Assembly (NCBI GenBank): GCA_020740775.1
Contig: JAHEWK010000023.1
Location: 682,001-746,000 of the forward strand
Direction: 5' to 3'
DNA from: Ilyonectria destructans
Taxonomy: Eukaryota > Ascomycota > Sordariomycetes > Hypocreales > Nectriaceae
DNA length: 64,000 nt
Position 1 is the first letter of the stretch; each line of letters starts with the position of its first letter. This document shows, piece by piece, positions 32,518 to 44,704 of this stretch. The notes beneath the pieces were generated by a model that saw only the letters and a program-made list of their open reading frames with translations, was not told where the DNA came from and did not search any database. Both the position numbers and the translations under genes were made by a program.

Positions 32518-33712
32518 ATCTATCGCCTGCTTCGGCAGCCAAAGGGATACGATTTTATATGCTTTTTACGGACTGTTATTTTCCCAGACGGACTAATAGG
32601 CCCAACAGCTGATCCTGCTATCAGTGGGCTGACCCCGATCCCTGCACTAAGACATCTATTGTATTCAAATTCCTCTATTAAATACGGTCCTTCAGACCGT
32701 CAGTTAGAGGGAAATCAAGATCTTCTATCGTCACCAATCTGTTCCATCCAATCCATCCTGTCTGATAGAGACGGGGCTCGCCAAGAGGAGCCTCGTCATC
32801 AAGGCATGTTCTTCAGACCATCTATGCAACGGCCAAAAAACAGGCGGTTAACGGCACTGGCCAACCTTTGCAACTCGTCTTCATCACGACCCGGCATCCT
32901 ACTCGCTGCGTAGAGAACGGTGCAACGAAACAAAAATACCATGAACGAACTGCAACTTTTCCGTGGTAGAGAAAGCAGAATGACCGAGGTCGGATTACCG
33001 AAGCGGTTAGCAGTAAGTTGATTCCGAACTAGCCAGCTAGGATGCCGGACCACCAGACCGTAACCGCCTGGCCCCAGCCACTAGTCTATGTTGGCACAGA
33101 AGGTGATCGCACGATGACGGCCGTGTGCGGACCGGTGCCGTACGGGACCTGCCAGTAGACTATCCCCCCTTCCGGGCGGTCATGATGTGCGTGTTAGTAG
33201 GCCACGCCACTGTCTTCTTGGCCCCTGTAGAGATGGCCCCCAACTCACCGATCATGTGACAATACCAGCACACCTTATGTCTGCCCAGCCACTGCCCCGG
33301 TCATCTCTATTGAAGCTGAATCTCATAACACTTCTTGTTCGAGGATTCTTGTCCGCTAACCATTATTATTGCTGTAAAACTGACTGGGCTGCCCTTCGTT
33401 ATTACGTTATTGTTGCCAGAACTGGTGGAAAATATCATCACAAACCAGTTAGGGCACTTAGTGTGGGCGACATGGTAATGGACTCGCGGATATAGTCCCA
33501 ATTGTATATAATGAGCGCGGTGAAAGTACTGCTTCAGTCTGAATGCAACTGCCGTCGGATTTTGACTTGAAAGGATTTTTTAAAACGTAAGGTACAAATT
33601 TACGATCAGAGAGAAGGGAAGTTATGGAACAACGGAACCTAGAAGAGTCTTCAAGATGGAACCCAAGCGATATCCGGCTACATGGGGCTATCGCCAGAAA
33701 GCAAAAGAGAGA
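32518..33712. other. Gene-poor stretch
   Basis: No gene can be supported. A minus-strand frame at 32799-33053 could be upstream sequence of the OrsD-like relic, but no motif proves it. Confidence 0.35.
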
Positions 33713-35813
33713 TCAACGGCAGCTGAAGCAGGCGGCATCGGCGCTATCTCCGCAAGCCGGGTCAAATACCGCCTTCTCAGGATAGGGACACAGAATGCAA
33801 TCTTGTGTAGCACCAGTCTGATCGATGTTCGTGTACGGCGTGCTCTTCAGAACAGTACCATTTTCCACCCAGGCGCATAGTTGGTCAAAGAGGCTGGTGG
33901 GCTGCCCGGCGTGTCCGCCGAAGCAGTGGCTCAAGCCCGGCGCCTCATAGTAGCGGTAGAAATCCCTGAAGTTACCCACAGTGAGATTTACGGCATTGTA
34001 GTACTGCTCGGTACCTTGAACAGGAATGATACTGTCGGCCTATGGGCGCCGCGCAATACCTTTGTTAGTAACTTCCAGGAGCAGCACAGGGTAGAGGTAT
34101 AGGATCAACTTACAACGCCGTGGAAGGTGACAAACTTCCCCCCAGCTTCGCGGAAACTGGACAGGTCGGGATCGCTCGATCCAATGACAGAATCGTACGC
34201 GGACTTGCTCAGGTGAGCTAGTCTGTCAAATTGCTTCCTGGTCAGATTTGTGAAGTCCAAGTTGGGGTCCTTCGCCACGAATAGTTGAGCCATTGCAAGC
34301 CAAGGATATTGGGCAAGCCGACGCAAGATTCCGAAGTACAGTTGGTTTTAGCGATTACAGGTATCCCGTACGACGTTGGCAATGTTCCGGTCAGGTCGCT
34401 TCCTGGAAGGACACCGAACTATGTGGATTTGCCATTTTCCGTGACCATACCAGTCCATGCAGCATTGGAGACCACGGCAGCCGCCTTGCTGATGTCGATA
34501 CTGGTGCCAGTCTGGTCGCAATGTATAGTCGTGCCTACCATTGAGAAGGGGTTGAAGTGGTTTAGACACTCGACCGCCTCGCCAATGATGTTGTCCTCAA
34601 CTCCATCAAGACCGTCACAGGCAGCAATGGCAGCAGTTGTGAGGGCGTCAAGCTCACAGGGGAAGGGATATTAGTTCATCTCGTTCATGACCTGCTGTGG
34701 CCATTGGATGTTGGGGAAGAACTCAACCCAATTGATAGCCGGGGCAGCAGCTGCAATTCCGTCGTATGCATTGGGGTACCGCTGCGCGAGCATAAGGCCC
34801 TGCCTTCCGCCTTGGGAACAGCCGTTCCAGTAGGAATAATCGGCGATTTTGCCATAAAACCTCTTAATGACAGATTTGGAGATGATGGCCTATCCGGAAG
34901 AGATATTGTTAGCTGGGGCTACCTTCATAGCTGTGCAGCTGTTTTGAAACAAGCACAACGCGTGTCAGGGCTAGAATACACAATAAGGTGTGAAGAGGGC
35001 AGACACACTACTAGATAGCAGCTAGGAGGTAGTGATGGGGTTGTGACTATATTGATCTCTGACCTCCCTCATGTCTGCGGGTGCAAGATAGCTATTTATG
35101 CTTCTTCATCGGTAATCTAATTGCCGTCACGCCGAACCTCGTCGGCGGAGTAGCTGCGAGGTCGCCGATTCCTGGAATGCCAAATACCGGCTAGGCGGAA
35201 TCCGGCGCTCAGGGACCCCCGGATCCGGCGTTTGCATTCCGTGGATGTGCCTTGCATTCCGGCACCTGACAACGCGGTGCATGCAGGCTGACTATACCTG
35301 ATCGTTCAAAGACGCGGACGCCAGGTTGTTGAGGTTGTATAGATTCACGTTGCCCGGACTACCCAGTGCACACGGTGAAGCGTCCTGAGAACCCAAGGGG
35401 TGGAGGCCGGCGTCAGTCGTCGAGGTCGCATATCCGTCAGCCAACGCACCGTACATATTGGCGTAGGAGAGGTAGAAGCGGCCGGCAACCCAGCCGCCAC
35501 CGCAGGCTGCCTGGAAGCGGTTGTTCCAGTTGTTCACCGGGAGCCAGGTCTCAACCCCGATATGATCATCCTGCCCAGGGTGCGTATACGAGACAGTGAC
35601 GTTGCAGAACGTAGCATTTGTCAGCTGGCTGGTAGGCTGGGTGAAACGGAATATGGAATCACGCGTTGCGCTAAAATTGGTGACAAGCTGGGCATTGACG
35701 CTGAGGACCTCTGCACCAGCAAGAGAGATGTTGGCGACGGTTGCCGAAACACAGGTGCTAGCCAGCACAGGATCGCCCATACTGCCGAACAAGAAGGGTT
35801 GTATGTTTTCCAT
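33713..35813 (-). pseudogene. Tannase/feruloyl-esterase family pseudogene
   Basis: Minus-strand exons at 35298-35813, 34114-34889 and 33713-34039 rebuild a tannase-family protein. It has the nucleophile elbow GCSQGGRQG, the acidic segment SYDS..GSSDPDL, ADSIIPVQGTEQYY and the catalytic-His motif APGLSHCFGG. The family cleaves ester bonds of tannins or feruloylated polysaccharides outside the cell. Breaks are TAA at 34671-34673, TAG at 34419-34421, and a frameshift near 34290-34330. The first intron is enlarged to 408 bp by a solo LTR. No secretion signal is obvious before the start at 35813, so the extreme 5' end may also be lost. Both stops are one transition away from a likely Gln and Trp codon. 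Confidence 0.85.
34963..35271. mobile_element. Solo LTR, family 2 (309 bp), inside a tannase intron
   Basis: Starts TGTCAGGGCTAG and ends GCACCTGACA. The direct 5-bp duplication ACGCG occurs at 34958-34962 and 35272-35276. It sits between the intron's donor and acceptor, so splicing could in principle still remove it. Confidence 0.85.
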
Positions 35814-37084
35814 GAGAGATTTGAACAGTAGTCGTTGTCTGTCAGTCGAGTTCTGGTGGTAAAACGGTCAAACGAATGGACGATCAATTTATCCCTACGG
35901 CATAATGATGTCGCATGTCTTTATGTTATTCAAGCTTGTTCAAATCTGGCATTCGTTTACGTAAAGCTCTGGGCGATGTTCCGAGGCGGTCCGGGTTGGC
36001 CGGCTGGGTGGGATGGGATAGATTGGTCTTCAAACCCTGTATCAGCGCCTGAATACGGAGATAGTCCAATTTTGCTAGTCTGGTAATGTACATGACAAGC
36101 GAGTAAGGCAAACAAGGGAGTGAGTGTGGCGGGCGGTCTGGGACTATTAGGCTAGCTGGTCGCTAGCTAGGTCTCATCAGACTAGCTAGCTGGGTCTCGC
36201 CAGGGATAAAAAGGGAGGGAAGGAATACTGGAAGGAAGGAGAGACATCTTTCCCAGGACGTTTCTTTAGAGTCTAGGAAGGACAGAGGTCTTCGAGATCC
36301 TCATTGTGAGAGTTAATGAATACTTTTTGCCCTTAATTTTAAAAGATTTTATGAGACATTTTACGACTGCCTTTACGATCCTTGCCCAACCTCTATCTAC
36401 TACTTTGCCATTTGACGGACTGCTACAGATCTTATCGATGTCTTGCCACTATTATTTCCTGCGACCGACCCGATAGAGCATCTAATTAGATGGTTCCCTG
36501 TTAGGAGATATAAGCCTCAGATTAATCTGACCATATATATGTAACCTGGTGCAGCTTCAGGCTGATCTTGCAAAATATCTGTGTGATGATTTTCTGTGCA
36601 GTTATCTAAAAGAGACTGTTAAGTTGGGTGTTAGGTATTGTCTCTTTCTACTGCTAAATGAGGCATCTTTAAATTTATATAAAATGCTATTTTTAATCCT
36701 CTTGTAAAAAATGTCAGTTTTTAAGATAAATTAATAAGATATTGCCTATATATTTTAATTATGCTAATTTGAAGAAGATTAAATCTATCGGCAACTGGCT
36801 GCGTGAAGGACTCATTATGCCATCATCACATGGTGGTAGAGGGTTCATCTTGGACGGTGAAATAAATAGTAGTATTCGGGTTGATTCAGATGATGATCTA
36901 GATTAGAATCGAATAAAATATTGCCCTTTAAGCTATGTATCTATTGTTATATTATCTCTGCTAAAGCTGCTAATCTGATATCATCTCTGCTATCCTGATA
37001 AGCTGATATCATATCAGGATAGTGTGTTATCCTGATATCAGGATAATTTATCATATCAGATATAATATCAGGATAGGCAAGTCT
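35814..37084. other. Gene-free, partly AT-rich stretch
   Basis: From about 36330 to 36790 the sequence is very AT-rich with many TA dinucleotides, as in RIP-mutated repeats. The part at 36117-36330 (CTAGCTAG words, GATAAAAAGG, then poly-A-like AGAGTCTAGGAAGG) resembles the LTR of a retrotransposon, but no boundaries were established. Confidence 0.4.
36955..37076. repeat. Cluster of TATCCTGATA palindromes
   Basis: The word TATCAGGATA or its complement recurs at least six times. One perfect 20-bp palindrome (TTATCCTGATATCAGGATAA) lies at 37027-37046. Origin unknown. Confidence 0.7.
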
Positions 37085-37279
37085 GGCCAGAGCCGGACCG
37101 AGATCCAGACGCCGTCGGGCCAGACGGCCGTGTTCCGGTGGGGTCCGCCGGACACGTTTGCGGTGCCGGCGTGGTCCAAGATCAAGCACTTCAACGAGTC
37201 GGACAGCGACAGGGCGTACCTCGTTGCGTGCCACGACGGGCCGTTTTTGGATTGTCTTGGGTTGAGGAGGCCGAGCTAG
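37085..37279 (+). pseudogene. Cupin fragment, gentisate-1,2-dioxygenase-like
   Basis: About 63 residues before the TAG at 37277-37279 read as FRWGPPDTFAVPAW, then SDRAYLVACHDGPFLDCLGL. This resembles the last strands of the C-terminal cupin barrel of gentisate 1,2-dioxygenases, which open the ring of gentisate with Fe(II). Everything before this is missing and the sequence to its left is the AT palindrome cluster. It is a short 3' relic of higher GC than its surroundings. Confidence 0.55.
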
Positions 37280-37570
37280 ACGGGTGTAGAAGGCGAGATG
37301 GGCAAAGTTTCCCGGATTTTGAAGACAGTTATGAGTACATTAGCATAGCACAGTCACAGACTGAATTTGAAGTTATGAAGAAGATGGATCTGCACGTCCG
37401 TTGTTTCCACCAGTTGCAGCAGTGGGGTTGCCTTGTTGGCGAAATCAAAGCTCAGAATCGAAATGGCATTTTGCGTGATTTGCAATGTTGACGAGTTTTC
37501 TTTTAAACCCCATATATATGAAATGAAGCACAATCGCGATTAACCACAGCTGGTATTTAGAACTATGTTT

Positions 37571-38085
37571 ACTGTTTCCCATGACGGTGACTGACCCACC
37601 ATCTGACATAACCAATCCCCCTTGCTCAAATAATGGAAAGAACGCTTCTTGTTGATCAGGGGGCATATACGAAGCGGGGAAAGGGTCTCTTGTCCACAAC
37701 AATATCCTCGTGGCCTGCGGTGGCAATGCTCCTAGCTACAACACCTGCACCACAGCCTGAGCCAACCACGATGACATCAGCTTCGAGCTGAATCGGGAAA
37801 TCCGAGCTGGAAAATTGCATAAACTGGAAGGGATAGGTCCAACCAGGCGTCCAATCGCGTGGCACTGACGGAAAACCGGAAACTGCATTGAACAATGAGC
37901 TGCTGCGAACATAGATGTGCTTGGCGAGTGTTTCTAGCTGCTTGAAGAGTAAACGAAGAGAGGCTGAGAGCTGGTTCTCCACGAATGGAGCACCAGCGTC
38001 CGGTCGCGAATTGAAAGCTTGGGGAAAACGGTGAGATAGCTGGAATCCGATCTGGGACTGGGACTGGGCCAAGGTCTTGTCCCAT
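37571..38085 (-). pseudogene. Long-chain alcohol oxidase (GMC) fragment
   Basis: Minus-strand pieces in three frames read IRDRTLVLHSWRTS, LRLLFKQLETLAKHIYVRSS, then the FAD-binding ADVIVVGSGCGAGVVARSIA and GGLVMSDGGSVTVMGNS. That is the order of long-chain fatty-alcohol oxidases. Frames change near 38000 and 37670. The sequence is cut at about 38085 by an LTR relic and stops at about 37571. It is not a copy of the intact gene at 49584-51922, because the two differ widely in sequence. It is dead. Confidence 0.75.
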
Positions 38086-38094
38086 ACATACTAA

Positions 38095-38206
38095 AGAGGG
38101 GGCCAGAGGCATCCGAGATCAAGACAATCATCGGATTTAGCATCCACACCCTATTAAACACTTATCCCTTGATCGAATATGTGACGGACCGTATCCAACT
38201 CGAACA
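38095..38206 (+). mobile_element. Truncated LTR, family 1
   Basis: From AGAGGGGGCC to CCGTATCCAAC it matches the 3' half of the solo LTR at 20043-20244; the 5' half is missing. Confidence 0.7.
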
Positions 38207-38744
38207 AACATCGACGTACCTGCAGGGTTGCACACAAGTAGCTCGTCGGATTTCTAGCGCAGTAATCCTCGCACTGTGGTTTAGCCCAGATATTGTCACG
38301 GGTAGGTTCCGTAAGGTACCTAACTGAAGGAGTCAGAAAATGGTTCCAAGGCCTCACTTTCTACTCCGTACATAAGCGAGGGCCGCTATTTAATCTCATC
38401 AGCAAATGAAATCACCCTACCTCCGCGGCTGACTCGTAGCTCCATGTTTCCTCGGCAAGGAACCATGCCAGCCATTAATACAGCCAGCCAGGAGTCAGGA
38501 GTGAACCCCCACCCCCCTTCATGGGCCAACACACGACGATTGAAAAGGAGGTGGCGGTTAAATAATGCAAGACGAAGCCTCGAACGAGTCTGAGAGCCTG
38601 AAGCCCTCCTCGTATTGACATTTACCCAATAGTAGCTCCCCCCCCGGCTCAACTCGGAGAATAAATACATCACTCCATCATGCTACATGTCTCCCTACTT
38701 CCCTTCTGAGCGCAGGGGTGGTTCATTCCGTTATACATCATGCC
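38207..38744. other. 5' region of a Zn2Cys6 regulator gene, no other gene seen
   Basis: No other gene is seen. Two short poly-C runs (38510-38517 and 38639-38644) are present. Confidence 0.4.
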
Positions 38745-41432
38745 ATGGCTTCACCGGACAAGCCCCAGACGGCCATAAAGATCATTCCCTACAGAGCAAA
38801 CCGGACCAGACCGAGACCGCGGTCTTCGTCTTGTCTTCAGTGTCGGTTGCGAAAGATCCGATGTATCCAGGTCAAGGCCAAGGGGAGATGCATGCAATGC
38901 GACACGGTCGACAAGGACTGCTGCTTCGCGTCACGCTGCGATGCAGTGTAAGTGTCAACAATGCGTCCCGAGTTGCAGAACACCAACCAGCTGACTGTGG
39001 CTGTTCTGGCGGTTCAGCCCAAGCCCGTCAGCAGAATCTCAGATTCGCATTGTATCAGCCAAGACGACTCCGACGAAGCCTACAGCCAAGCCCGGATCCG
39101 AAGGCCTCGCAAGCCAACAAGCCCTGCCAGGCTCTCGAAAGCTGCCAGATTCCCAGCTAGCATCAACTCCGGACTCCCTCCAGCAACCGCGAAGCCTCAA
39201 TGGGCATTCCACGAGCGCAAATGAGCCTGGGCTGATTTCCCGCCTCCCAAACGTCGCGCTCATGCATCGGCCAGACGTCCAGATGCTCGCTCAGCAGGGC
39301 TGCTTTACTATTCCAGATCAGCAAGCCCTGGGGCAGTTTTTCAGGCAGTATTTTCTTCATATTCACCCACTCTTGCCCATCATCGACGAGGCTCGGTTTT
39401 GGGAAATGCACCAACAGGTAACCACAGTCGAGAATATTCTAAGTGGACAGTTTTCTCTTCTTCTACTGTACGGGATTCTGTACGTGTCTTCTAGTGTAAG
39501 TCATTCGATTGATTTCGGGGTGACCAATATGTCTCCTGACGTTTTCAGCAGTACATGTCGACAGACTTGATTGAGAGACTCGGATTTCGCACCCTCCATC
39601 AGACACAAACTGTCTACTACATGCGCGCAAAGGTAGCCTTCACCTGTCATTTCCATTTGAGCAAAACTAAATGATCCAGCTGCTGCACGATTCCCGATTT
39701 GAGCAGTCACCAATCTCGATAGCACAAACAGCGCTACTCCTATCCCATTGCTATTTCATTCAGCCTGCTCAATCACTCAATAATCGAGCCCCCATGTGGC
39801 TAAGCATAGCCATCTATCATGCTAAAGAGGCCAAGGCTCACTTGTACAATAGCATTCCTCTTCCAGCAACGACGGGGAGTGCACGGCTACGACAAACCCT
39901 GAAGCGACTATGGTGGTGCTGCATTATTCGAGACCGGATCATGCCGTTGGCTTCACGCCAAGACATTCAAATCTCGCATTCAAATTTCGACTTCAACAGT
40001 CAACCACCCCTAGGGGCTTCTGACTTGGCAGAGGAAATTCAGCATTCCACCACTTATACCAGTGATGTCAAGAGTTCGCTCGTCGAGATACTAGTCGAGC
40101 TTGCCAAACTGTGTGTTATTCTCACAGATGTTTTATCCATCAACTCTTCGCCTGTCAAGCGTGACGCCTGCACCCAAATGCAACAAGCAGAGCAAGCAAA
40201 TCGAACTCATAATTGTCAGTCATTATTAAAGCAGTGGTATAGCTTTATGCCCCGTTATCAACAAAAAGTCCAAAGGAAACGGCATCTCAACCCTGGACTA
40301 ACCGAGTCTCGTGAGAGTTTTATTACTCTGTTTACGAATATAGTCATCATGTATTACCAGTGCGTGACCCAAAGCTTTCTCAAACTCACCATGGTTGCTG
40401 ACCAGCATTCTAGTTCAGCCAACTTAGCTCTGTGCCATCAAGAAATTCTTCTTTTCGGAGATTGCAGTTCATCCGCGGGGCCTGCCTCTGGTGACATTGG
40501 AAGTCATTCGGATAGGCAACAAGTGCAGCTTGCAATTTCTCAACTCGTTCAATGCTTGACCCAGCTCGTGGAATTACGTCTGGCGCGTTGGATACCATTG
40601 AGCTCGTGAGTCCATCATATTCTTTTTTTAGTGCAAAACTAACATTCGTTCGTCGTCGAAGGATAGGATGCGTCATGTTTCCTCTGGCTCTTCAAATCCT
40701 AGACCTCCAACTTCTGTCTGCAACAAACGGCACTCAATCAGACCCCCACCCCGACCCGGCTATATTAAAGCTGAGGCAGAAGCGTTTCAGTGGTCTCATT
40801 GAGGCCATGCAAGCTTGTCGCCCCCGCTTCGTCGTCATTGACTGGGCGCTCCATTGCATTCGCGTCAGCGTGACATCTTTCCATCGGCTGCTGTTGGAGC
40901 CCCTCCATTCATTGGACACAACTCTCACTTTTTGCTGTCATCAAGGAGTTGGACAGACATTTTCCGTCAGCAGCCCTACTTGTACCTGTCCTTGGCCACT
41001 ATGATGGACTCTAGCTTAACCAGTAGGAAGATACCTGAAGCAGCTGACCTACTGAGGCGCTTCAAAAGCATGGAAAGTCCAAAAGCTCCTTGGGCTGACA
41101 CACCACGGTATGAGGTTCTTTCAGAATCCTTCAGCTTGAGTGACGTCTTCATCTTAACTCACGTGGAAGGGCAGAGCTCGCGTATATGGCAATGTGAAGA
41201 GGAGAACGAGCTTATAGCTGGGACTTGTTCTGAATCTGGGGACAAGGCTCGAGAAGGCTCAACACGGGTTTCTCAAGAAGGCGCAGAGGAGGAAGACACC
41301 AGCGAACACGAAATGTATCAAACTGAGCATCAGCCAACTCCTATTTCGGGGAGTGTTGACTGCTGCGATGCAGAGAACGAGGCTCATGTATTTGGAAATC
41401 TGATGGACCAGATATCCGTCTTTTCGTGTTGA
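38745..41432 (+). CDS. Zn2Cys6 transcription factor, 802 residues
   Basis: Exons 38745-38947, 39018-39495, 39549-39632, 39680-40605, 40662-40892 and 40946-41432 join in frame. The zinc cluster is C30, C33, C40, C49, C52 and C59 (SCLQCRLRKIRC ... GRCMQC). The fungal-specific regulatory domain starts with HIHPLLPIIDEARFW at about residue 180 and continues with YMSTDLIERLGFRTL, TALLLSHCYFIQP, LKRLWWCCIIRDRIM and YLYLSLATMM. Such proteins bind CGG-containing sites as dimers. The last intron (40893-40945) begins GTTGGA, a weak donor, but is followed by a good branch site and restores the frame. The alternative is a 1-base shift in that area. It lies convergent with the second regulator at 41828-43303. 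Confidence 0.75.
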
Positions 41433-41827
41433 TCTAGACTTGGTGACTAGAAAGCAAAAGCTGGCTGTTGATAAAGATTGAGAATTACGTATCTTGGTGA
41501 ATTTTGGATTACTTTTTAAAGAGTATGTTTGTTGATCTTGTCTCTTGTCTCCTCCACCTTTTCTCCAGCACGGGTTTCCCACACCCACCTCACAGCCAAG
41601 TACCATCCATATTTTAAACTGAAAAGAAGCGACTCTAATAGAAATACAAACCCTCGCTCTCTCGCCCGCCCCTCTTGATTAACATAATTAGTATAGAGAC
41701 CCTATGAGTTGGATAAATCAGACACCATTGTTCTTCTCTTTTGGTGTCAACATGTGGGATTATCCCCATCTTCAATTGCTGTGTTGATGTCAAACTCCCA
41801 GTAGAATGTTACAATACATGAAATAGG
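41433..41827. other. Shared 3' region between two regulators
   Basis: Both genes end into this stretch. No gene or repeat was recognised. Confidence 0.4.
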
Positions 41828-43303
41828 CTACGGAATAATTGCACAAGTAAGATTGGATTCCACCAGATCAAACCAGAGGCCACCAAACCCTGATTCTTTA
41901 CTCATCCTCACATGCCTGACAAAATCATGCATCTTTAACATGCATGTGTTCTGTACGGGGAAGCTACGCAGGTTTCGCAGCAGGTCCTCACCTGGGCCTT
42001 CGACTTCGAACATGGCGATAAAGAGGGGAAACGTGACGGGAAAGGCTCCGGCACCCTGCGTGTTTTCCTGCGCGAAGAAGGATTCGATTTCTTGGATTAT
42101 TCGGTGCGCGTAGGATTGCCCGATGCCATCCTGAACCCCAAGGGCGAACCGCAGGCGATGAATTACGAGCAAGGCGGCGAGGCGGTAGGCATTGGCTTGC
42201 AGCATCATCATTTGCCGTTCTGCTTTGCCATGGGCAGCGAGGAAATCGGGTGGAATCTCTGGCACCCAAAGCTCAATGCTGCTTTCTACACCCTTGTAGC
42301 CATCTTCGCGGCGCTCCTCCCGGCTCGTCGACTCGCAATCCGGGGTGGCGGCGGCATTGGACTTGGCTGCGTGACTCTGCTCGCATAGACGATATAGCAG
42401 GGGCAACAGAGTTGAGCATAAGCCGACGTAGCGATCCACAACAATCCGGTCTTGGCCACAGAGCTGGATGATGGGCACCTTGCGGTATACTAGGCAACTC
42501 ACCATGTCCAGGAGGACGGGACAAAATGTGATGGTGTCGAAGTCGGGAACTCTGCCCAGAACCGAATACCAAGGCTGGGCGGATATCAATGCGCTCTGCA
42601 CAATGGAGTGGGCCGAGGTTGCAGAGGAGTTGGTGAGAATCTCGAAGACGAACAGGACCTGGCCGAGAAGCAAGACACAGAGAGCGTCGTGGGAACGCAA
42701 AATCTCGGCGGTTTGCAGCGTCTGCAAAGCCCTTGCCCCCCTGTTCAGATCGGGAGTTGCCCAGTCTAGGCACGAAGCCTGGCAATGCGATACCAGGGCC
42801 AGGAATGCCAGGTAACCGTCGGTGATGACCGGGGCCGAGTGGTACAGCACCGAGTATATGGCAACTCGAAAATCCCGCATGAAGCTGCGTCCCATGGCGA
42901 ACGGGCTGTGTAGCATGGTGAACTTGTCTTCATTCGTTACAATGTCCATGGCATCCAGAGCCGTTTGTGGCGTGAAGCGGCTCCGAAACACGTCGTCTTG
43001 AAGCCTCGTCAGGAACACGGCATGGGGAGTGTCGACAGTGGCCCAGCTGGAATGGAAATTGAGAGCACGAGTGACGGGTTTGTCATTGTTCGCCTCTGCC
43101 TCTCCGTCTGGTCCTGTCTCCCAGACGTGCAGACTGCCATGGCCAAACGGCTTCAATATCGGCCGGCGACCCTTGCGCTTCTTCGTACGAGACGTGCGGC
43201 AGGCGATGCTCAGATAGTGACAACGGATGCATATCTCGGAAGAAGACGCGAACGAGCACTTCTCTTTGTTCTGATAGCAATGGTCGCAAGCTTTTGGTGT
43301 CAT
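41828..43303 (-). CDS. Zn2Cys6 regulator, single exon, 491 residues
   Basis: The Zn2Cys6 cluster is at the very N-terminus (C6, C9, C16, C25, C28, C35; KACDHCYQNKEKC ... CIRC). It is followed by a basic linker (RTKKRKGRRP). The rest is a compact helical region with FMRDFRVAIYSVLYHSAPV, ALCVLLLGQVLFVFEILTN and FPLFIAMFEVEGPG, as in the smaller fungal-specific transcription factors (family length about 450-550). The frame has no stop and needs no intron. It is probably a nuclear pathway-specific activator or repressor. Its neighbours (P450 upstream, another regulator downstream) make it a candidate local regulator, but no binding site is proven. Confidence 0.8.
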   Translation of the reverse strand: MTPKACDHCYQNKEKCSFASSSEICIRCHYLSIACRTSRTKKRKGRRPILKPFGHGSLHVWETGPDGEAEANNDKPVTRALNFHSSWATVDTPHAVFLTRLQDDVFRSRFTPQTALDAMDIVTNEDKFTMLHSPFAMGRSFMRDFRVAIYSVLYHSAPVITDGYLAFLALVSHCQASCLDWATPDLNRGARALQTLQTAEILRSHDALCVLLLGQVLFVFEILTNSSATSAHSIVQSALISAQPWYSVLGRVPDFDTITFCPVLLDMVSCLVYRKVPIIQLCGQDRIVVDRYVGLCSTLLPLLYRLCEQSHAAKSNAAATPDCESTSREERREDGYKGVESSIELWVPEIPPDFLAAHGKAERQMMMLQANAYRLAALLVIHRLRFALGVQDGIGQSYAHRIIQEIESFFAQENTQGAGAFPVTFPLFIAMFEVEGPGEDLLRNLRSFPVQNTCMLKMHDFVRHVRMSKESGFGGLWFDLVESNLTCAIIP

Positions 43304-44704
43304 GCTGGCTGACGAGTCGTCTTGTACCTCCGGGTAGGACTAATAATGGTGAGAATTTTATAAACACATCATCAAGGCTCAAAAGCCGGGTTGAAGCGGG
43401 GAAAATCTCGGGGGGATGCCTGGAGGGGGTTAGGTTGGGTTGGCTCGATCCTTGCCTGCAGATCACGAGACGAAACGCGTACAAGTAGTCTTTTGGTCAT
43501 TACAGATGAGTCTCGGTTTATTGGTGTATTGGCCAAGGAGTTAGGTACCTAGGTTCTCGAAATCAATCATCATCATTCTCCCCCGCATCGAGATCCCCCA
43601 CAATATCAAAACACACCAAATGCCGCCTTCGTTCCCCACAGCTGCTGGAAGTCAGTCTAACCGAGTGTAGCAAAAAGTGTCCGGTCAACACTAAACCAAC
43701 TTGTGCTAGATGGGTGTCTTTGGCGGGGGTTTCCTGTCCCTAACCCTGGCTGAGATGCATTGTACATGGAGTGACTTTGAGCACCCATCACAGTCAGTTT
43801 AACACTGTACCAACATGCAATCGGTCGGGAGGAGCAAGAGCGTCGTAATCATGATGCCTCGATGACAAAGCAATGCAACATACTCCGTACGTCTTGTGGA
43901 GAGTAGTGGACATTGTCGGGACATTTAGCACCACCTACTTTAGATAAGACATACGGCGTAATGATATGATTCCGCTCTCTTTCATCAGCCCTGTTGGAGG
44001 GCTGGCCGCACTTGGCAGCGACCAGGGCAGTTACTTGTCATAAAGAGCTATTGTAAAACCTGGCCATCATGTCTTGATTGACGACGTCAAGGCACTTTTG
44101 CCAATTCGCACAACACATCTAGCAAACCACCAGCAACAACATGCCGCCCTTGATTTGATCCCATCCCCCCTTTATAGATAGATACACCGTCTAGGCAACT
44201 GTGGAAGGCATTGGGTGTTGAAAATGCTAAAATTGTGAGAAAAAAAAGTGTTTTTTGACTTTGTGAAAGCAGCAACTCGCCCTTAATGGAGCGGACAGCC
44301 TACTGGTAGTAGATACACCCTCCTCCCATCGCCTCTAGGCTATCCCCTCGCTAAAGGACATGTTCATCGCTGCCCGACAGGTTATATTATCCGAAGCACC
44401 CAAAAGGGATGTTGCGGCTTATGCTGAGCTTCCTTCCCCCCTTCCGTCATATTGCCCCAAAACCGACCGGGGGAGCTGGCGTTAAATTTCTGTCTTAGAC
44501 TGGGCCAAGAAGTGACCCTCGCACCTGAAACTCACTACTCGAGTCCGCGGGTGGTGCGGCTTCCCTGCTCGCTTCAGCTCGGTCAAACGTTTGGTCACCA
44601 GATCTACGGTAATCTGGACGGCAACTTTAATGATATGACTGTAGGAATTATCAAGCTAATATCTGTCACGTATAACTACTTGGCCTGCAGTCTAGCCCCT
44701 TGGC
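43304..44704. other. Gene-poor stretch between regulator and P450
   Basis: No gene supported. It contains one copy of a dispersed repeat (44211-44299) whose partner lies at 47416-47496. Confidence 0.4.
44211..44299. repeat. Dispersed repeat, copy 1
   Basis: Matches 47416-47496 in the same orientation, most clearly over GCAGCAACTCGCCCTT and ATGGAGCGGA. The minus strand of both encodes RSIKGELL, so they may be remains of a coding element. Confidence 0.6.
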
